Positions 34,681 to 43,486 of a stretch of 64,000 nt of DNA are shown in pieces. The notes beneath the pieces were generated by a model that did not search any database, was not told the DNA's origin, and worked only from the letters and a program-made list of their open reading frames with translations. The DNA is from Ponticaulis koreensis DSM 19734 (lineage in GTDB: Bacteria; Pseudomonadota; Alphaproteobacteria; Caulobacterales; Hyphomonadaceae): NCBI RefSeq assembly GCF_000420665.1, contig NZ_ATVJ01000001.1, positions 682,001 through 746,000 on the forward strand. Reading direction: 5' to 3'. Each line of letters opens with the position of its first letter. Within the stretch, counting starts at the first letter, position 1. The position numbers were made by a program, and so were the translations under genes.

Positions 34681-35586
34681 ATGGACGCTATCGAGGTAAT
34701 GCCCGTGACACAACTTATTCGCTCAGTCGATTTGTCATCGGCTTTGTATGTGGTGGCAACACCAATTGGCAATCTCCGGGACATAACTTTACGCGCGCTC
34801 GATACGCTTACCGCCGTGGATGTGATTTACGCAGAAGACACCCGGCAGACACGGCGCCTGCTGGATGCCTATGGAATTAAAACTACCCTACGCACCTACC
34901 ATGACCATAATGGGGCGCAGATGCGGCCTGTTATCATTGAGGCGCTGGAAAAAGGCGAACGCCTCGCCCTTGTTTCGGATGCGGGCACGCCGCTCATTTC
35001 AGACCCGGGCTTTAAACTGGTCCGCGATGTGCGCGAGGCAGGCTTTGATGTCATCCCCATTCCAGGCCCGTCCGCTTTAACCGCAGCCCTGAGCGCGGGT
35101 GGCCTACCCACCGACACCTTCACCTTTGCAGGCTTTCTGCCGGTGAAAACCGGTCAGCGCCTTGAGCGCCTCAAATCCTTTGCGGACCAGAAAACGACTT
35201 TGGTTCTCTATGAAAGCGGCAACCGGCTCGATGACACGGTTGCGGCAATCATCGAGGTGTTTGGCGCCGAAACCGAACTCGTTATGGCACGCGAGCTGAC
35301 CAAAATGTTCGAAACCATAATTCATTCAGAGGCTGGTGCCTTTCTCAGTCAGCTCCAGGAAGACGGCCCGCCTAAAGGTGAGATCGTCCTGATGGTATCA
35401 CTCACCGGTGAAGGGCAGGTGGAGGTCAGCGAAGAGGATATCGACGCTTATCTGATCGACCGTATGGCCAATCTTGGTGCTAAGGGCGCTGCCGCCGAAG
35501 CGTCAAAAAAGTTTGATCGTCCCAAGCGCGAACTTTACGCTCGCGCCGTATCCCTTCAGCACAAAGCGCGCGGTGACAACGGGTAA
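34681..35586 (+). CDS. rsmI: 16S rRNA (cytidine-2'-O)-methyltransferase RsmI
   Basis: RsmI methylates the 2'-OH of C1402 in 16S rRNA using SAM. The 301-residue product has the tetrapyrrole-methylase fold: LYVVATPIGNLRDIT, EDTRQTRRLLDAYG, SDAGTPLISDPG and GPSALTAALSAGG. The start is not certain: ATG 34681, ATG 34699 and GTG 34705 are in frame, and the last has GAGG at good spacing. The longer reading that overlaps the lipoprotein gene is rejected. The stop overlaps the yraN start (TAATG). Confidence 0.94.
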   Translation: MDAIEVMPVTQLIRSVDLSSALYVVATPIGNLRDITLRALDTLTAVDVIYAEDTRQTRRLLDAYGIKTTLRTYHDHNGAQMRPVIIEALEKGERLALVSDAGTPLISDPGFKLVRDVREAGFDVIPIPGPSALTAALSAGGLPTDTFTFAGFLPVKTGQRLERLKSFADQKTTLVLYESGNRLDDTVAAIIEVFGAETELVMARELTKMFETIIHSEAGAFLSQLQEDGPPKGEIVLMVSLTGEGQVEVSEEDIDAYLIDRMANLGAKGAAAEASKKFDRPKRELYARAVSLQHKARGDNG

Positions 35587-35969
35587 TGGCGCAGAATAAG
35601 CGGCAGAAAGCAGAAGCTGCAGGCCGCTGGGCCGAACGCTATGCCTGTCTCATGCTCACGCTAAAGGGCTATAAAATCCTCGCAACACGGCAAAAGCTAG
35701 CAACCGGAGAGCTCGACATTGTCTGCCGAAAAGGCGGTCTTGTCGTCATTATCGAAGTGAAGAAGCGCGCCCGCCTCGATGATGCAAAAGAGGCCGTATC
35801 CATGCAAAACTGGGTCAGAATTGGCCGAGCCGCAGACCTCTGGCTGTCGCGCCATGGCGATCTTTACAATGCAGACCGGCGCTATGATCTGTTCGCAATC
35901 GCGCCCAGTTTAACCTTTTGCCACATTCGCGACGCATGGAGACCCGATTTTCCCCTAACTCATGGTTAA
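35586..35969 (+). CDS. yraN: YraN (UPF0102) nuclease-fold protein
   Basis: YraN-family proteins are small endonuclease-fold proteins with a restriction-like core. Their function is not settled, though links to Holliday-junction or competence-type DNA handling have been suggested. The 127-residue protein has the family pattern GRWAERYACLML, then TGELDIVCRKGGLVVIIEVK, which contains the D-x(n)-E-x-K nuclease residues. It is coupled to rsmI by a one-base overlap. This is the expected arrangement. Confidence 0.9.
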   Translation: MAQNKRQKAEAAGRWAERYACLMLTLKGYKILATRQKLATGELDIVCRKGGLVVIIEVKKRARLDDAKEAVSMQNWVRIGRAADLWLSRHGDLYNADRRYDLFAIAPSLTFCHIRDAWRPDFPLTHG

Positions 35970-35976
35970 GAGACAA

Positions 35977-36001
35977 TGAGTAAGTTGGAGTAGATTACTC
36001 A
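35977..36001. promoter_or_regulatory. Inverted repeat upstream of the BON gene
   Basis: TGAGTAA and TTACTCA are perfect 7-bp arms separated by 11 bp, ending just before the GGGAG ribosome site of the next gene. It could be an operator or an mRNA hairpin. It is only suggestive. Confidence 0.3.
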
Positions 36002-36012
36002 GGGAGACACAC

Positions 36013-36672
36013 ATGTCCGTTCGCGCCTTACTACTGGTTGCCTGCATACTGCCGCTCAGCGGATGTGTTGCCGGTGTTGTTGGCGCAGCTGGTGCCGTCG
36101 GGGTCGCAGCCGTTCAGGATCGCACGCTCGGTCAGAGCCTTGATGACGCAAACGCATCAAATGAATTGAAAGCCCGGCTGCTGGCCGCTGGCCCACGTCG
36201 CTATAACGAAGTCGATGTTGAAGTCGCCGGACGCGTGGCACTTCTGACAGGCCGCGTTGAAACCATAGAAGACCGCATGGAAGTCGAGCGCATCGCCTGG
36301 ACCGTCGGTCTGATCGAAGATGTGGCTAATGAGATTCAGGTCCGTGAAGCCGGTGGCGTCCGCCAGAACCTCAATGATGAATGGATTACGGCTCGCGTCC
36401 GCACGCGCCTTTTCACCGATCAGGAAGTCAAAAGCGTCAACATCAATATCGAGACCTATGACGGCGTCGTTTATCTGATGGGCATTGCGCGGTCTTCTGA
36501 CGAACTGCGCCAGATTGCAGAGCATGCAAGCGTTGTGAACGGCGTGCGTGAAGTGGTGTCTTATATCCAGATTCGCGAGCCGAATTCTGCCAGCCCGAAC
36601 CGGGAGCAGAATTCCGGAAACAATGATCGATATGATCCGGACTCAGGGTTACTTGGAGGCCCGTCCAGCTAG
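36013..36672 (+). CDS. BON-domain lipoprotein (DolP/OsmY-like)
   Basis: This 219-residue lipoprotein has a lipobox (PLSGC, Cys18) and two BON domains, around residues 45-110 (with VDVEVAGRVALLTGRV) and 118-185 (with VNINIETYDGVVYLMG). This matches the two-BON DolP/YraP group, which supports outer-membrane integrity, and the yraN neighbourhood resembles the E. coli yraM-yraN-diaA-yraP cluster. The C-terminus is an Asn/Ser/Pro-rich tail. GGGAG precedes the ATG. Confidence 0.88.
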   Translation: MSVRALLLVACILPLSGCVAGVVGAAGAVGVAAVQDRTLGQSLDDANASNELKARLLAAGPRRYNEVDVEVAGRVALLTGRVETIEDRMEVERIAWTVGLIEDVANEIQVREAGGVRQNLNDEWITARVRTRLFTDQEVKSVNINIETYDGVVYLMGIARSSDELRQIAEHASVVNGVREVVSYIQIREPNSASPNREQNSGNNDRYDPDSGLLGGPSS

Positions 36673-36769
36673 GACCGTCCCGCCCGCTCAAGCAAACTTG
36701 CCAGCCTCAACCAGTAAAAGTACGCTGCGTTGAAAACGTGGCACTTTATGGCGGCGTTCGGGGGCGGGT

Positions 36770-37725
36770 ATGATCATATTCATTTGTTTTCTGATGGCGT
36801 CTGTATCCGCAATCCTCGCCTATTGGATCGCTGGCCCGATCTGGATACGTGAACACGGCATCCGCGTTCAGGCCGGCGCCATCGATATCCGCCTGAGCGG
36901 CGAGATCGTGCTGATCGGTGCTGCGGCGCTTTTGTTGTATCTGATCGATTTCGTTTCAGATAAATCCAGCATCGCCGATCTGTTCAGTGAATATGGCCCG
37001 CTGCTCTGGCGAGTGTCGCCGTCGTCAGCGGAATCGTCATTCTCTACGGCATTTATACCGCCCTGACGGCGCCTGCTGGTAAAAAACGCCCGCTATTCTT
37101 CACCTATCTGGTCTATAACGCCTATTCGATCATCTTCTTTGTTGGAGGTCTTCTACTCGCGCTGATCATCGTCCAGCAGACGTATCGAGACGGTCAGAGC
37201 TTCGAAACCCGCGGCGCCGAAATCCTGTCATTCTTCGCACAGAACCCGAATTCTCCACGCGCACTTGAACTATCCTTTATCGATCTTCAAATCCTGCTTG
37301 GAAGGGTGGAGCTCTATATGGTGCCTGCCTTCATCTTCATGGCCGGTATTTTCGTGATCAATATCGTCATCCGCTACACCCCGATTTATGGCGTCTTCCG
37401 CGAAAGCGCCCGAAACATCACGCACGCGACCACGGCAGTTGGCGTGTTGACGGTGCTCGGCGTAGCAGGCTGGGTTTATGTTGACCAGTATGCCCGTCTG
37501 ATCGATGATTTTCTCGCGCAGATGTATGTCATGCGAGAAGGCGTATTACCCGAAGACCCTGATTTTCTGGAACGCTATGGTACGATCTACCTTACGCTGG
37601 ACGATCAAAAATCCATTCTGGGGTATATTGGCAGGCTCGCGAATGAATGGGGTGGACTTGCCGCTATACTTGGCGTCATGCAGTGGGTTGGACGCAAGAT
37701 GATCAGCAAGAAATCGAAAACTTAA
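36770..37725 (+). pseudogene. Frameshifted polytopic membrane protein
   Basis: Two reading frames together encode what looks like one membrane protein of about 318 residues. The first frame runs 36770-37066 with helices near its start. The second is open from 36991 to 37725 but has no ATG, GTG or TTG start until 37306. Between 36991 and 37063 both are open. The hydrophobic helix (LASVAVVSGIVILYG) is encoded by the second frame, so the shift is probably near 37000-37015. Restoring it needs one extra base. I do not recognise a family. The following EEP gene starts 12 bp later. A sequencing error is a real alternative. Confidence 0.6.
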
Positions 37726-37737
37726 AGGACAGCGCGT

Positions 37738-38775
37738 ATGAAAATGATGATATACGGCGTGCTGATCGTTCTTCTGCTGATCGTGCTTTATCTCGCGGTC
37801 GCGATTGGCAGCACCTACTTCAACCGCTCGATCAAGACGGTGTTCCGTAAATCCGATACTGCGCCTCAAACTCTGGCCTCGGCTGAACTCACCGTCATGA
37901 CCTGGAATCTCGGCTATGCGGGGCTTGGCGAGGAATCCGACTTTAAAGCAGACGGCGGCGACATGCTTTTGCCGCCATCAGTGTCTGTAGTTGAGAAAAA
38001 CCTTGCCGGCATTCAGGCAACGCTGACTGCCAATCCGGTAGATGTCTATCTGCTTCAGGAGACCGCAGCAGCCGGGCTTTTGACACGTGGCGTTGATGTA
38101 CGCGCTGCTGTGGCAGACACGCTTTCGGACTGGACGATGTTTTTCTCCTCCGATATCGGCTCGCGCATGTTGCCAGAGCCTTTGCGTCTGGAACATGGGC
38201 CGTCCATGTTCACACGCCTCACCGATCAGCAACCAGAACTGGTACGCCTGCCGAGTGAACCTGAACCTATTATGGGCTTCATTCCGCGCCATTATCACAT
38301 GCAGGTTTCTGAAGTTGAGGTCGCAGGCACGCCGTGGGCGGTCATCAATCTGCATCTGGCAGCCTTCGATGAGGGCGGGGACACACGAAACGAACAGCTA
38401 CGCGCTGTGATCGACTTCGCCGAGCAGCTCCATGCAGAAGGCAAAAGCATCGTCATCGGCGGTGACTGGAATATGCGCCTGACGCAGACAGACTTCCCGT
38501 CCACATCGACTGAAGACGCACTATTCTGGATTCATGACTTCCCGCAGGAAGAACTTCCCGAAAGCTGGCATCTCGCCTTTGATGCGAACGTTCCGACCGT
38601 GCGCACAAATGAACGCCCGTTTCAGCCGGATGAGAACTACCGCACGATTATTGACGGCCTGCTCCTATCGCCCGACGTAGAACTGGTCGATGTTCGCGGT
38701 ATTGATCTGGCATTTGAATATACAGACCATCAGCCCGCCGTTTATCGACTGCGTCGGCGCACCAATAGTGAATAA
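37738..38775 (+). CDS. Membrane-anchored endonuclease/exonuclease/phosphatase-family protein
   Basis: This 345-residue protein has an N-terminal membrane anchor (residues 4-27) and an EEP (DNase I-like) domain. Motifs in order are TWNLG, LLQET (catalytic Glu), INLHLAA, GGDWNM, DGLLLSP and TDHQPAVYRL with the catalytic Asp-His. The active site therefore looks intact. EEP proteins include nucleases, phosphodiesterases and sphingomyelinases, and the substrate is unclear. It follows the frameshifted membrane gene by 12 bp and may be co-transcribed. Confidence 0.82.
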   Translation: MKMMIYGVLIVLLLIVLYLAVAIGSTYFNRSIKTVFRKSDTAPQTLASAELTVMTWNLGYAGLGEESDFKADGGDMLLPPSVSVVEKNLAGIQATLTANPVDVYLLQETAAAGLLTRGVDVRAAVADTLSDWTMFFSSDIGSRMLPEPLRLEHGPSMFTRLTDQQPELVRLPSEPEPIMGFIPRHYHMQVSEVEVAGTPWAVINLHLAAFDEGGDTRNEQLRAVIDFAEQLHAEGKSIVIGGDWNMRLTQTDFPSTSTEDALFWIHDFPQEELPESWHLAFDANVPTVRTNERPFQPDENYRTIIDGLLLSPDVELVDVRGIDLAFEYTDHQPAVYRLRRRTNSE

Positions 38776-38875
38776 CAAAACACCTGACAGATAAACTCAC
38801 CATGAAGTGAGGCGTCTACTCTGGTGAAATGCCAGAGAAATACATATGTCTGTCGGCAGTTATGGAGACGCACCT

Positions 38876-39829
38876 ATGAGCCTCAGAATTGCCATTCAGA
38901 TGGACCCGATGGAAACCGTGGATATCAATGCAGATACCACTTTTGCCATGGCTGAGGCCGCAGAAAGCAGAGGCTATCAGGTCTGGACCTATCATCCGAA
39001 CGACCTCTCCTGTCTGGACGGTCGCCTCTATGCAAAGGCACGCCGCACCAAGGTCCAGCGCGTTCCCGGCACGCCGGCTCTGTTTGAAGACTATGAACGC
39101 CTCGATCTGGAAGACGACGTCGATGTGGTTCTCATGCGTCAGGACCCGCCTTTCGATATGGCCTACATTACGGCGGCCCATCTTCTTGAGCTTCTCAAAG
39201 GCAAGACGCTCGTCCTGAACGACCCTGAATGGGTCCGCTCATCGCCTGAAAAACTCTTCCCGCTTCTGTTCCCGGGCCTGCTGCCGGAAACGCTGATCAC
39301 CCGTAATCCGGACGAGATCGCAGCCTTCCGCGAAAAGCATGGCGATGTGATTATGAAGCCGCTTTACGGCAATGGAGGCGCGGGCGTTTTCAAAGTGAAT
39401 GCGAAAGATTCCAATTATGGCTCCCTTCTGGAAATGTTCACCGAACGCAACCGCGAACCTTTCATCGTTCAGGCCTTCCTGAAGGACGTTTCAAAAGGTG
39501 ATAAGCGCGTCATTCTGATTGATGGCGAACCGGCGGGCGCAATCAACCGCGTCCCAAAAGAAGGTGAAGCGCGGTCCAATCTGCACGTTGGCGGCACGGC
39601 GCATCCGGTGGACCTCACTGAAACCGATCTTGAAATTTGTCGCCGCATCGGACCGGCCCTCAAAGAGCGCGGACTTGTGCTCGTCGGCATCGATGTCATT
39701 GGAGATAAGCTAACCGAGATCAACGTTACCTCCCCGACAGGTGTTCAGGAGATGAAGCGGTTTACTGGCATTGATGCCGCGCAGCTCTTCTGGGATGCGG
39801 TGGATCGCAGACTTCAGTCGACCAGATAA
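38876..39829 (+). CDS. gshB: Glutathione synthetase
   Basis: GshB joins gamma-glutamylcysteine and glycine with ATP. The 317-residue protein begins LRIAIQMDPMETV and has the ATP-grasp elements KPLYGNGGAGVFKV and GDKRVILIDGEPAGAINR. The metal-binding EINVTSPTGVQE lies near the end. The ATG at 38876 is used; GGAG lies 8-9 nt upstream, and the longer reading adds 10 unrelated residues. Its last 16 bp overlap the end of the convergent TadG gene. Confidence 0.95.
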   Translation: MSLRIAIQMDPMETVDINADTTFAMAEAAESRGYQVWTYHPNDLSCLDGRLYAKARRTKVQRVPGTPALFEDYERLDLEDDVDVVLMRQDPPFDMAYITAAHLLELLKGKTLVLNDPEWVRSSPEKLFPLLFPGLLPETLITRNPDEIAAFREKHGDVIMKPLYGNGGAGVFKVNAKDSNYGSLLEMFTERNREPFIVQAFLKDVSKGDKRVILIDGEPAGAINRVPKEGEARSNLHVGGTAHPVDLTETDLEICRRIGPALKERGLVLVGIDVIGDKLTEINVTSPTGVQEMKRFTGIDAAQLFWDAVDRRLQSTR

Positions 39830-41253
39830 GGCAGACGGCAGCTGGCATCGGTCACACGCAGGTCAGCTTCGCCAACATATATGCCGAGCTCTTCCAGAAT
39901 ATCGTTCACCAGAATGACCAGTGGGCGATAAAGAAGCGGCGTGCGGTTCAGATTGACGCCCAGTCCAGAGGATACTGTCTTCGTAGTACCAGCTTCGATT
40001 TCAGCTGCGGAAAACTCCACCTCGACAGTGTCGCCACCTGACAGATCGATCGTAATATCCCGGAGGTTTAACGGATTGAGAGTCAGAGTGGTTGGCGACG
40101 ATTCCGCCTCTACGGTTACGGTTTGAACACTTCTTCGTGCATCACATTGAACGTCAGTTATACGTGCTGAGGCCGATCCAAGTTGCAATGACGTGTTGAG
40201 AAGATTCAGCCCGCTTCCAATATCCAGCTCGATATCAATCTGGCTGGACTCCATCTCGTCAAAACCGTCAGCGCCATGGTCCCAGTGAAGAAAACGGCCC
40301 GGATCACCAATATCAACACGCGCAGCAACGAAATCACCCAGAACCTCAAGGTCCGCTTCAGCCTGACTATCTCCGTTCGCGAGCGCCGCGGAAGCAAACA
40401 GCAATTCACCTGCTGAAATCATGAAGGCGCGTGTGGACGGAAGCTCTCCAATATCCAGTCCACCAGAACGGCCCAGATCCAGGATCTCGCTCAGCAAAAG
40501 GGTTCGTCTTGCCGCGCGCCCTGGTGGCTGAAGATTGAACGGGAGCGTTCCCGACAAATCAGAATACCGGATGGCAGATGTCACATCGCCCAGAGTTATC
40601 TCCGCTCCGAGAACCTCATTATATGTGAGCGCATCGAGATCCAGGTCGGTATTTATGATCTCCAGCGCCTGAAAAATATCGAGTTCGATATCCAGAAGCT
40701 GCTCATAATCGGCAACCGTAATCCGGCCATTATATCCGACTAGTGAATCCAGAAGCGCCGCAGGCAGACCGCCCTCAAGACGCAGAAGACGTGACCCCAT
40801 CCAGAGTGATGCGCTACGCCTGAGCGTGGCCGTTGAATGAACCTGCAATGAGTTATCGTTCTGTACGAGCCCGCCCATAATGCGTTCTTCGATCGGGAAG
40901 GTGATTTCTACCCGAACGGCATTCCAGTTCACTTCGGATTCTTCAAACCTCTGATTGTGAGGAATTGTTTCGTCCTCGCGATAAATGCCAGTGACGAGAC
41001 GCGCCTCAACACCCTCATCATCAAATCCCTGAAGATCGAGATGCGCCTGCAGCGCCGACACTTGTGGATTGGCGCTTTCAGACAACCTGAGCGCGGCCAC
41101 GTCCGACGCAGACTGGTATTTTCGCTTATCCAGATAGGCGAGTCCAAGATTGGCCCCTACCGCAACAAGAACGCAGATAGCGCCCAGAAAGAGCGCTGTC
41201 AGGATGAGGGATGTTCCCCTGGTATCTCGCGAATACTCCCGGAATGACCTCAT
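39814..41253 (-). CDS. TadG-family protein
   Basis: This 479-residue protein has the TadG/TadE-F N-terminus: basic start, RGTSLILTALFLGAICVLVAVG helix, then LDKRKYQSASDVAALRLSES. That segment matches the conserved Lys-x-x-x-Q-x-A-x-D-A-A-L region of TadG. The rest is a large periplasmic part rich in Leu, Asp and Glu without a von Willebrand domain that I can see, so it is a TadG-like rather than full VWA type. Its start overlaps the TadE gene stop (ATGA). It is well away from the main cpa locus. Confidence 0.72.
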   Translation of the reverse strand: MRSFREYSRDTRGTSLILTALFLGAICVLVAVGANLGLAYLDKRKYQSASDVAALRLSESANPQVSALQAHLDLQGFDDEGVEARLVTGIYREDETIPHNQRFEESEVNWNAVRVEITFPIEERIMGGLVQNDNSLQVHSTATLRRSASLWMGSRLLRLEGGLPAALLDSLVGYNGRITVADYEQLLDIELDIFQALEIINTDLDLDALTYNEVLGAEITLGDVTSAIRYSDLSGTLPFNLQPPGRAARRTLLLSEILDLGRSGGLDIGELPSTRAFMISAGELLFASAALANGDSQAEADLEVLGDFVAARVDIGDPGRFLHWDHGADGFDEMESSQIDIELDIGSGLNLLNTSLQLGSASARITDVQCDARRSVQTVTVEAESSPTTLTLNPLNLRDITIDLSGGDTVEVEFSAAEIEAGTTKTVSSGLGVNLNRTPLLYRPLVILVNDILEELGIYVGEADLRVTDASCRLPYLVD

Positions 41254-41663
41254 GTGGTCCGTTCCGAGATACTCTGGCGCACAGTGAATGTGTTCGCAGG
41301 CATAGGTATCAAGCCGCTAAACAGCTCTACCGGATGACCTGTGATATCGTAATTGATTTCAACAACCGTCGTTTCCGTGTCAGCATCATATGTTACATCG
41401 ACAGCGACCTGATTGTTATCGATGAGGACATACTCTCTGCGAGCAACGGCCAGGTGCTCGGCGGCGAGCTCCTGCTTCTCGGAAGCAGAAAACCCGCCGA
41501 TCGTCGCGCGCGTCACGTCCGCGCCGAGCTGCTGAAGACTTATCGCAGTTAGAAAGACCATGCCGTAACCGACAATTGCCGCGAGTATGAACATCAACAC
41601 CGGGGCCACTAAGGCAAATTCAACCGCAGATGCCCCTTTTTTGTCATAAATGAAATGTCTCAT
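41250..41663 (-). CDS. TadE-like pseudopilin
   Basis: This 137-residue minor pilin-like protein has the TadE signature KKGASAVEFALVAPVLMF at its N-terminus with the cleavage Gly/Ala-Ser and the conserved Glu. One helix and a small extracellular domain follow. It is coupled to the TadG-like gene. The ribosome site is weak. It probably belongs to the Tad pilus that is encoded 32 kb to the left, although the two clusters are separate. Confidence 0.82.
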   Translation of the reverse strand: MRHFIYDKKGASAVEFALVAPVLMFILAAIVGYGMVFLTAISLQQLGADVTRATIGGFSASEKQELAAEHLAVARREYVLIDNNQVAVDVTYDADTETTVVEINYDITGHPVELFSGLIPMPANTFTVRQSISERTT

Positions 41664-41767
41664 AAAAAGTCACTTATAAAATAGCTCGATAATTACGCGC
41701 TAATGACTGAAAACATGACATAGGGCCGTAGCCAAACCGTTAACAAAACAGCCCGGATTTTTTGGAT

Positions 41768-41776
41768 TTATCCACA
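41768..41776 (+). promoter_or_regulatory. DnaA-box sequence
   Basis: TTATCCACA is identical to the E. coli high-affinity DnaA box. It is a single copy in an AT-rich region. It could be a DnaA-regulated promoter element or chance. Confidence 0.35.
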
Positions 41777-41864
41777 GCTGATAACTTTTAGTTATTGTAA
41801 TTATTTGTAATAGAAATGCCGAAATTTCATTTCTGCCAAGAATGCCGCTGATTTTATTCGTTTA

Positions 41865-41884
41865 TTTTTGAACGCGTTCAAAAA
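41865..41884. promoter_or_regulatory. 20-bp perfect palindrome (operator-like)
   Basis: TTTTTGAACGCGTTCAAAAA reads the same on both strands. The central CGCG with TGAA/TTCA arms resembles LacI-family operators. It lies in the intergenic region between tadE and comM, so it may control one of them. No LacI-type gene is in the window. Confidence 0.45.
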
Positions 41885-42991
41885 AAGGTCAGTTTTATCT
41901 GACACTTGGCTTGTGTATTTCCGAGTCGCAACGTGGGACTAATCGTTAACAGCTTTGACGCGACAGCTTGTTCTGTTTCGGAACTAATTTGTTAATGGAA
42001 AATCCATTCGCGTTAACGATTCACTTTTGTTCTTGTATTGTTCGCGCATTCCTGTCTATCTTCAGTTGCAAGACAGGAGATCAGAATGGTCAGCCGGATT
42101 ACTACTTTTGCATTTGATGGAATCGAAGCGCGACCAGTGGATGTTCAGGTGCAGCTCCTCGGAGGGCAGCCTCACTTCTCCATTGTAGGCCTTCCAGACA
42201 AGACGGTTGCCGAAAGCCGTGAACGCGTGCGCGCGGCATTTTCTTCTATCGGTCTCGCCCTTCCTCCCAAAAGAATTATTGTAAATCTGGCTCCAGCGGA
42301 CCTTCCAAAGGAAGGAAGTCATTATGATCTGGCTATCGCTTTAGCTCTTTTAGTCTCCATCAACGCCGTTCCATCTGATGCCCTGGAGCGTATGGCTGCG
42401 ATCGGCGAGCTGTCCCTGGACGGGCATTTGCAGCCGACCTATGGCGCGCTTCCAGCCGCAATCGGCGCTGAGGCTATGGGGCTTTCTTTGATATGTCCGG
42501 AGCTTTCCGGCGCAGAGGCGGCCTGGGGCGGCGGAAATGTGATCGCAATTGAAAGCCTTATGGCCTTCATCAATCACTGCGCAGGGCGCCTTCAGCTAAA
42601 ACCACCCGAAGCCGGAAACACGAAAGCGCTGCCACCTCCGCCCGACCTTCGCGATGTGAAAGGTCAGGAAGGCGCAAAGCGCGCGCTGGAGATCGCGGCA
42701 GCAGGAGGGCACAATCTGGTTTTCTGCGGTCCGCCGGGATCGGGCAAGTCCATGCTTGCAACGCGCCTGCCGGGCTTATTGCCGGATCTCTCCCCGAAAG
42801 AGCTGTTAGAGATCAGCCAGATCCAATCCATCGCGGGCCTTTTAGAGCGCGGCGAGCTGTCCCGTCGCAGGCCGTATCGCGCACCGCACCATTCTGCCTC
42901 AATGGCCGCATTAGTCGGCGGCGGCGCCCGCGCGCGCCCGGGAGAGGTGTCTCTTGCGCACCACGGCGTTCTGTTTCTTGATGAATTGCCG

Positions 42992-42999
42992 GAATTTCC
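42992..42999. repeat. 8-bp target-site duplication (left copy)
   Basis: GAATTTCC directly precedes the left terminal repeat. The same 8 bases follow the right terminal repeat at 47600-47607. Removing the element and one copy rejoins comM in frame. Confidence 0.92.
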
Positions 43000-43035
43000 C
43001 GGCATTATGGAGCAAACTCACCAAATTTGGTGATT
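43000..43035 (+). repeat. Left terminal inverted repeat
   Basis: 36 bases starting CGGCATTATGGAGCAAAC and ending TGGTGATT, exactly complementary to the right end. Bases 43018-43033 form an operator-like palindrome. The repeat carries the stop codon that ends the comM 5' half. Confidence 0.95.
43018..43033. promoter_or_regulatory. Operator-like palindrome in left terminal repeat
   Basis: TCACCAAATTTGGTGA is a perfect 16-bp palindrome of the form TCACC-N6-GGTGA. The same form recurs in the right terminal repeat and at the internal promoters. Confidence 0.7.
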
Positions 43036-43125
43036 AGGCCAAAGCCGGTCAATTCTAAATAATTTCAACGGTATCATTAACCATCTGCTCAAATCCTGAA
43101 ACCTCCAGCAATAGGAGGTAAAGAA

Positions 43126-43347
43126 TTGAAACCAACAGATGCAATTGAAGCCCGCGTCGAAGCTCTGGAATGTCTGCTGACGATCCTGCTAACCAGACAG
43201 GCTATGATTGATGGAATTCCATCAACAGAGGCCGCACTGCTATTCAAAGCGGCCTACAGTGTCGCGGAAAAGAAGAGATCAGATAATGCCCTTCACGGTC
43301 TCGATAGGATGTTCGAGATCGTTATGAACTTCATCAAGGGCGACTAG
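43126..43347 (+). CDS. Passenger gene: 73-residue hypothetical protein
   Basis: This small, mainly helical, soluble protein starts with TTG, placed 6-7 nt after a perfect AGGAGGT ribosome site, which supports its being real. Sequence highlights are DAIEARVEALECLLTILL near the N-terminus and a Met/Phe-rich end (EIVMNFIKGD). I do not recognise it. It is the first gene inside the left end of the transposon and its last 14 bp overlap the convergent 50-residue gene. Confidence 0.55.
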   Translation: MKPTDAIEARVEALECLLTILLTRQAMIDGIPSTEAALLFKAAYSVAEKKRSDNALHGLDRMFEIVMNFIKGD

Positions 43348-43486
43348 CAGGAAACAGACCTAGCCAAACGTCAAAGACGAGCCAGCAAGCCACTGGCAAG
43401 GCCAGAACAGCCACTATGGCTAATATCCAGCGAAGGTCTTTCCATGACCATTGTGGAGTATAATCGGGCGCATCATTCCAGCCCAT
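43334..43486 (-). CDS. Passenger gene: 50-residue membrane protein
   Basis: This short protein has one strongly hydrophobic helix (ILAIVAVLALPVACWLVFDV) after a Trp/Asp-rich N-terminus. I place the start at 43486, where ATG overlaps the stop of the upstream gene (TAATG), rather than at 43522. The function is unknown. It is the last gene of a three-gene minus-strand group in the left arm. Confidence 0.5.
   Translation of the reverse strand: MGWNDAPDYTPQWSWKDLRWILAIVAVLALPVACWLVFDVWLGLFPASRP

Larger units (their letters stand above)
41664..42085. other. AT-rich intergenic region between tadE and comM
   Basis: About 420 bp without a gene. It is visibly more AT-rich than its surroundings. It has a perfect DnaA-box sequence, a 20-bp perfect palindrome, an AATGGA-AAA-TCCATT inverted repeat (41994-42008) and two CGTTAAC sequences. 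It must hold the divergent promoters of tadE and comM. I see no ORF of note. Confidence 0.6.
42086..43033 (+). pseudogene. comM: comM 5' half, interrupted by a transposon
   Basis: ComM (YifB) is a hexameric MCM-like AAA+ helicase that promotes branch migration during natural transformation. The visible 5' part encodes the ChlI-like N-domain and Walker A GPPGSGKS (215-222). It ends right after Walker B (LFLDELPEF, Asp299-Glu300). From codon 305 the reading continues 11 codons into the transposon terminal repeat and stops. The ATG at 42086 (GGAG upstream) is chosen over an ATG 16 codons earlier. The transposon insertion removes the sensor and C-domains, so normal function is lost. Confidence 0.93.

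Noticed and set aside
41664-42085. Possible chromosomal origin (DnaA box in AT-rich region)
   Set aside because: Only one DnaA box is seen and none of the usual origin neighbours (dnaA, hemE, parAB) are present.
42038-42085. Upstream ATG start for comM
   Set aside because: The conserved ComM N-terminus (MVSRITTFAF) starts at 42086 with a good GGAG; the extra 16 residues are not conserved-like.
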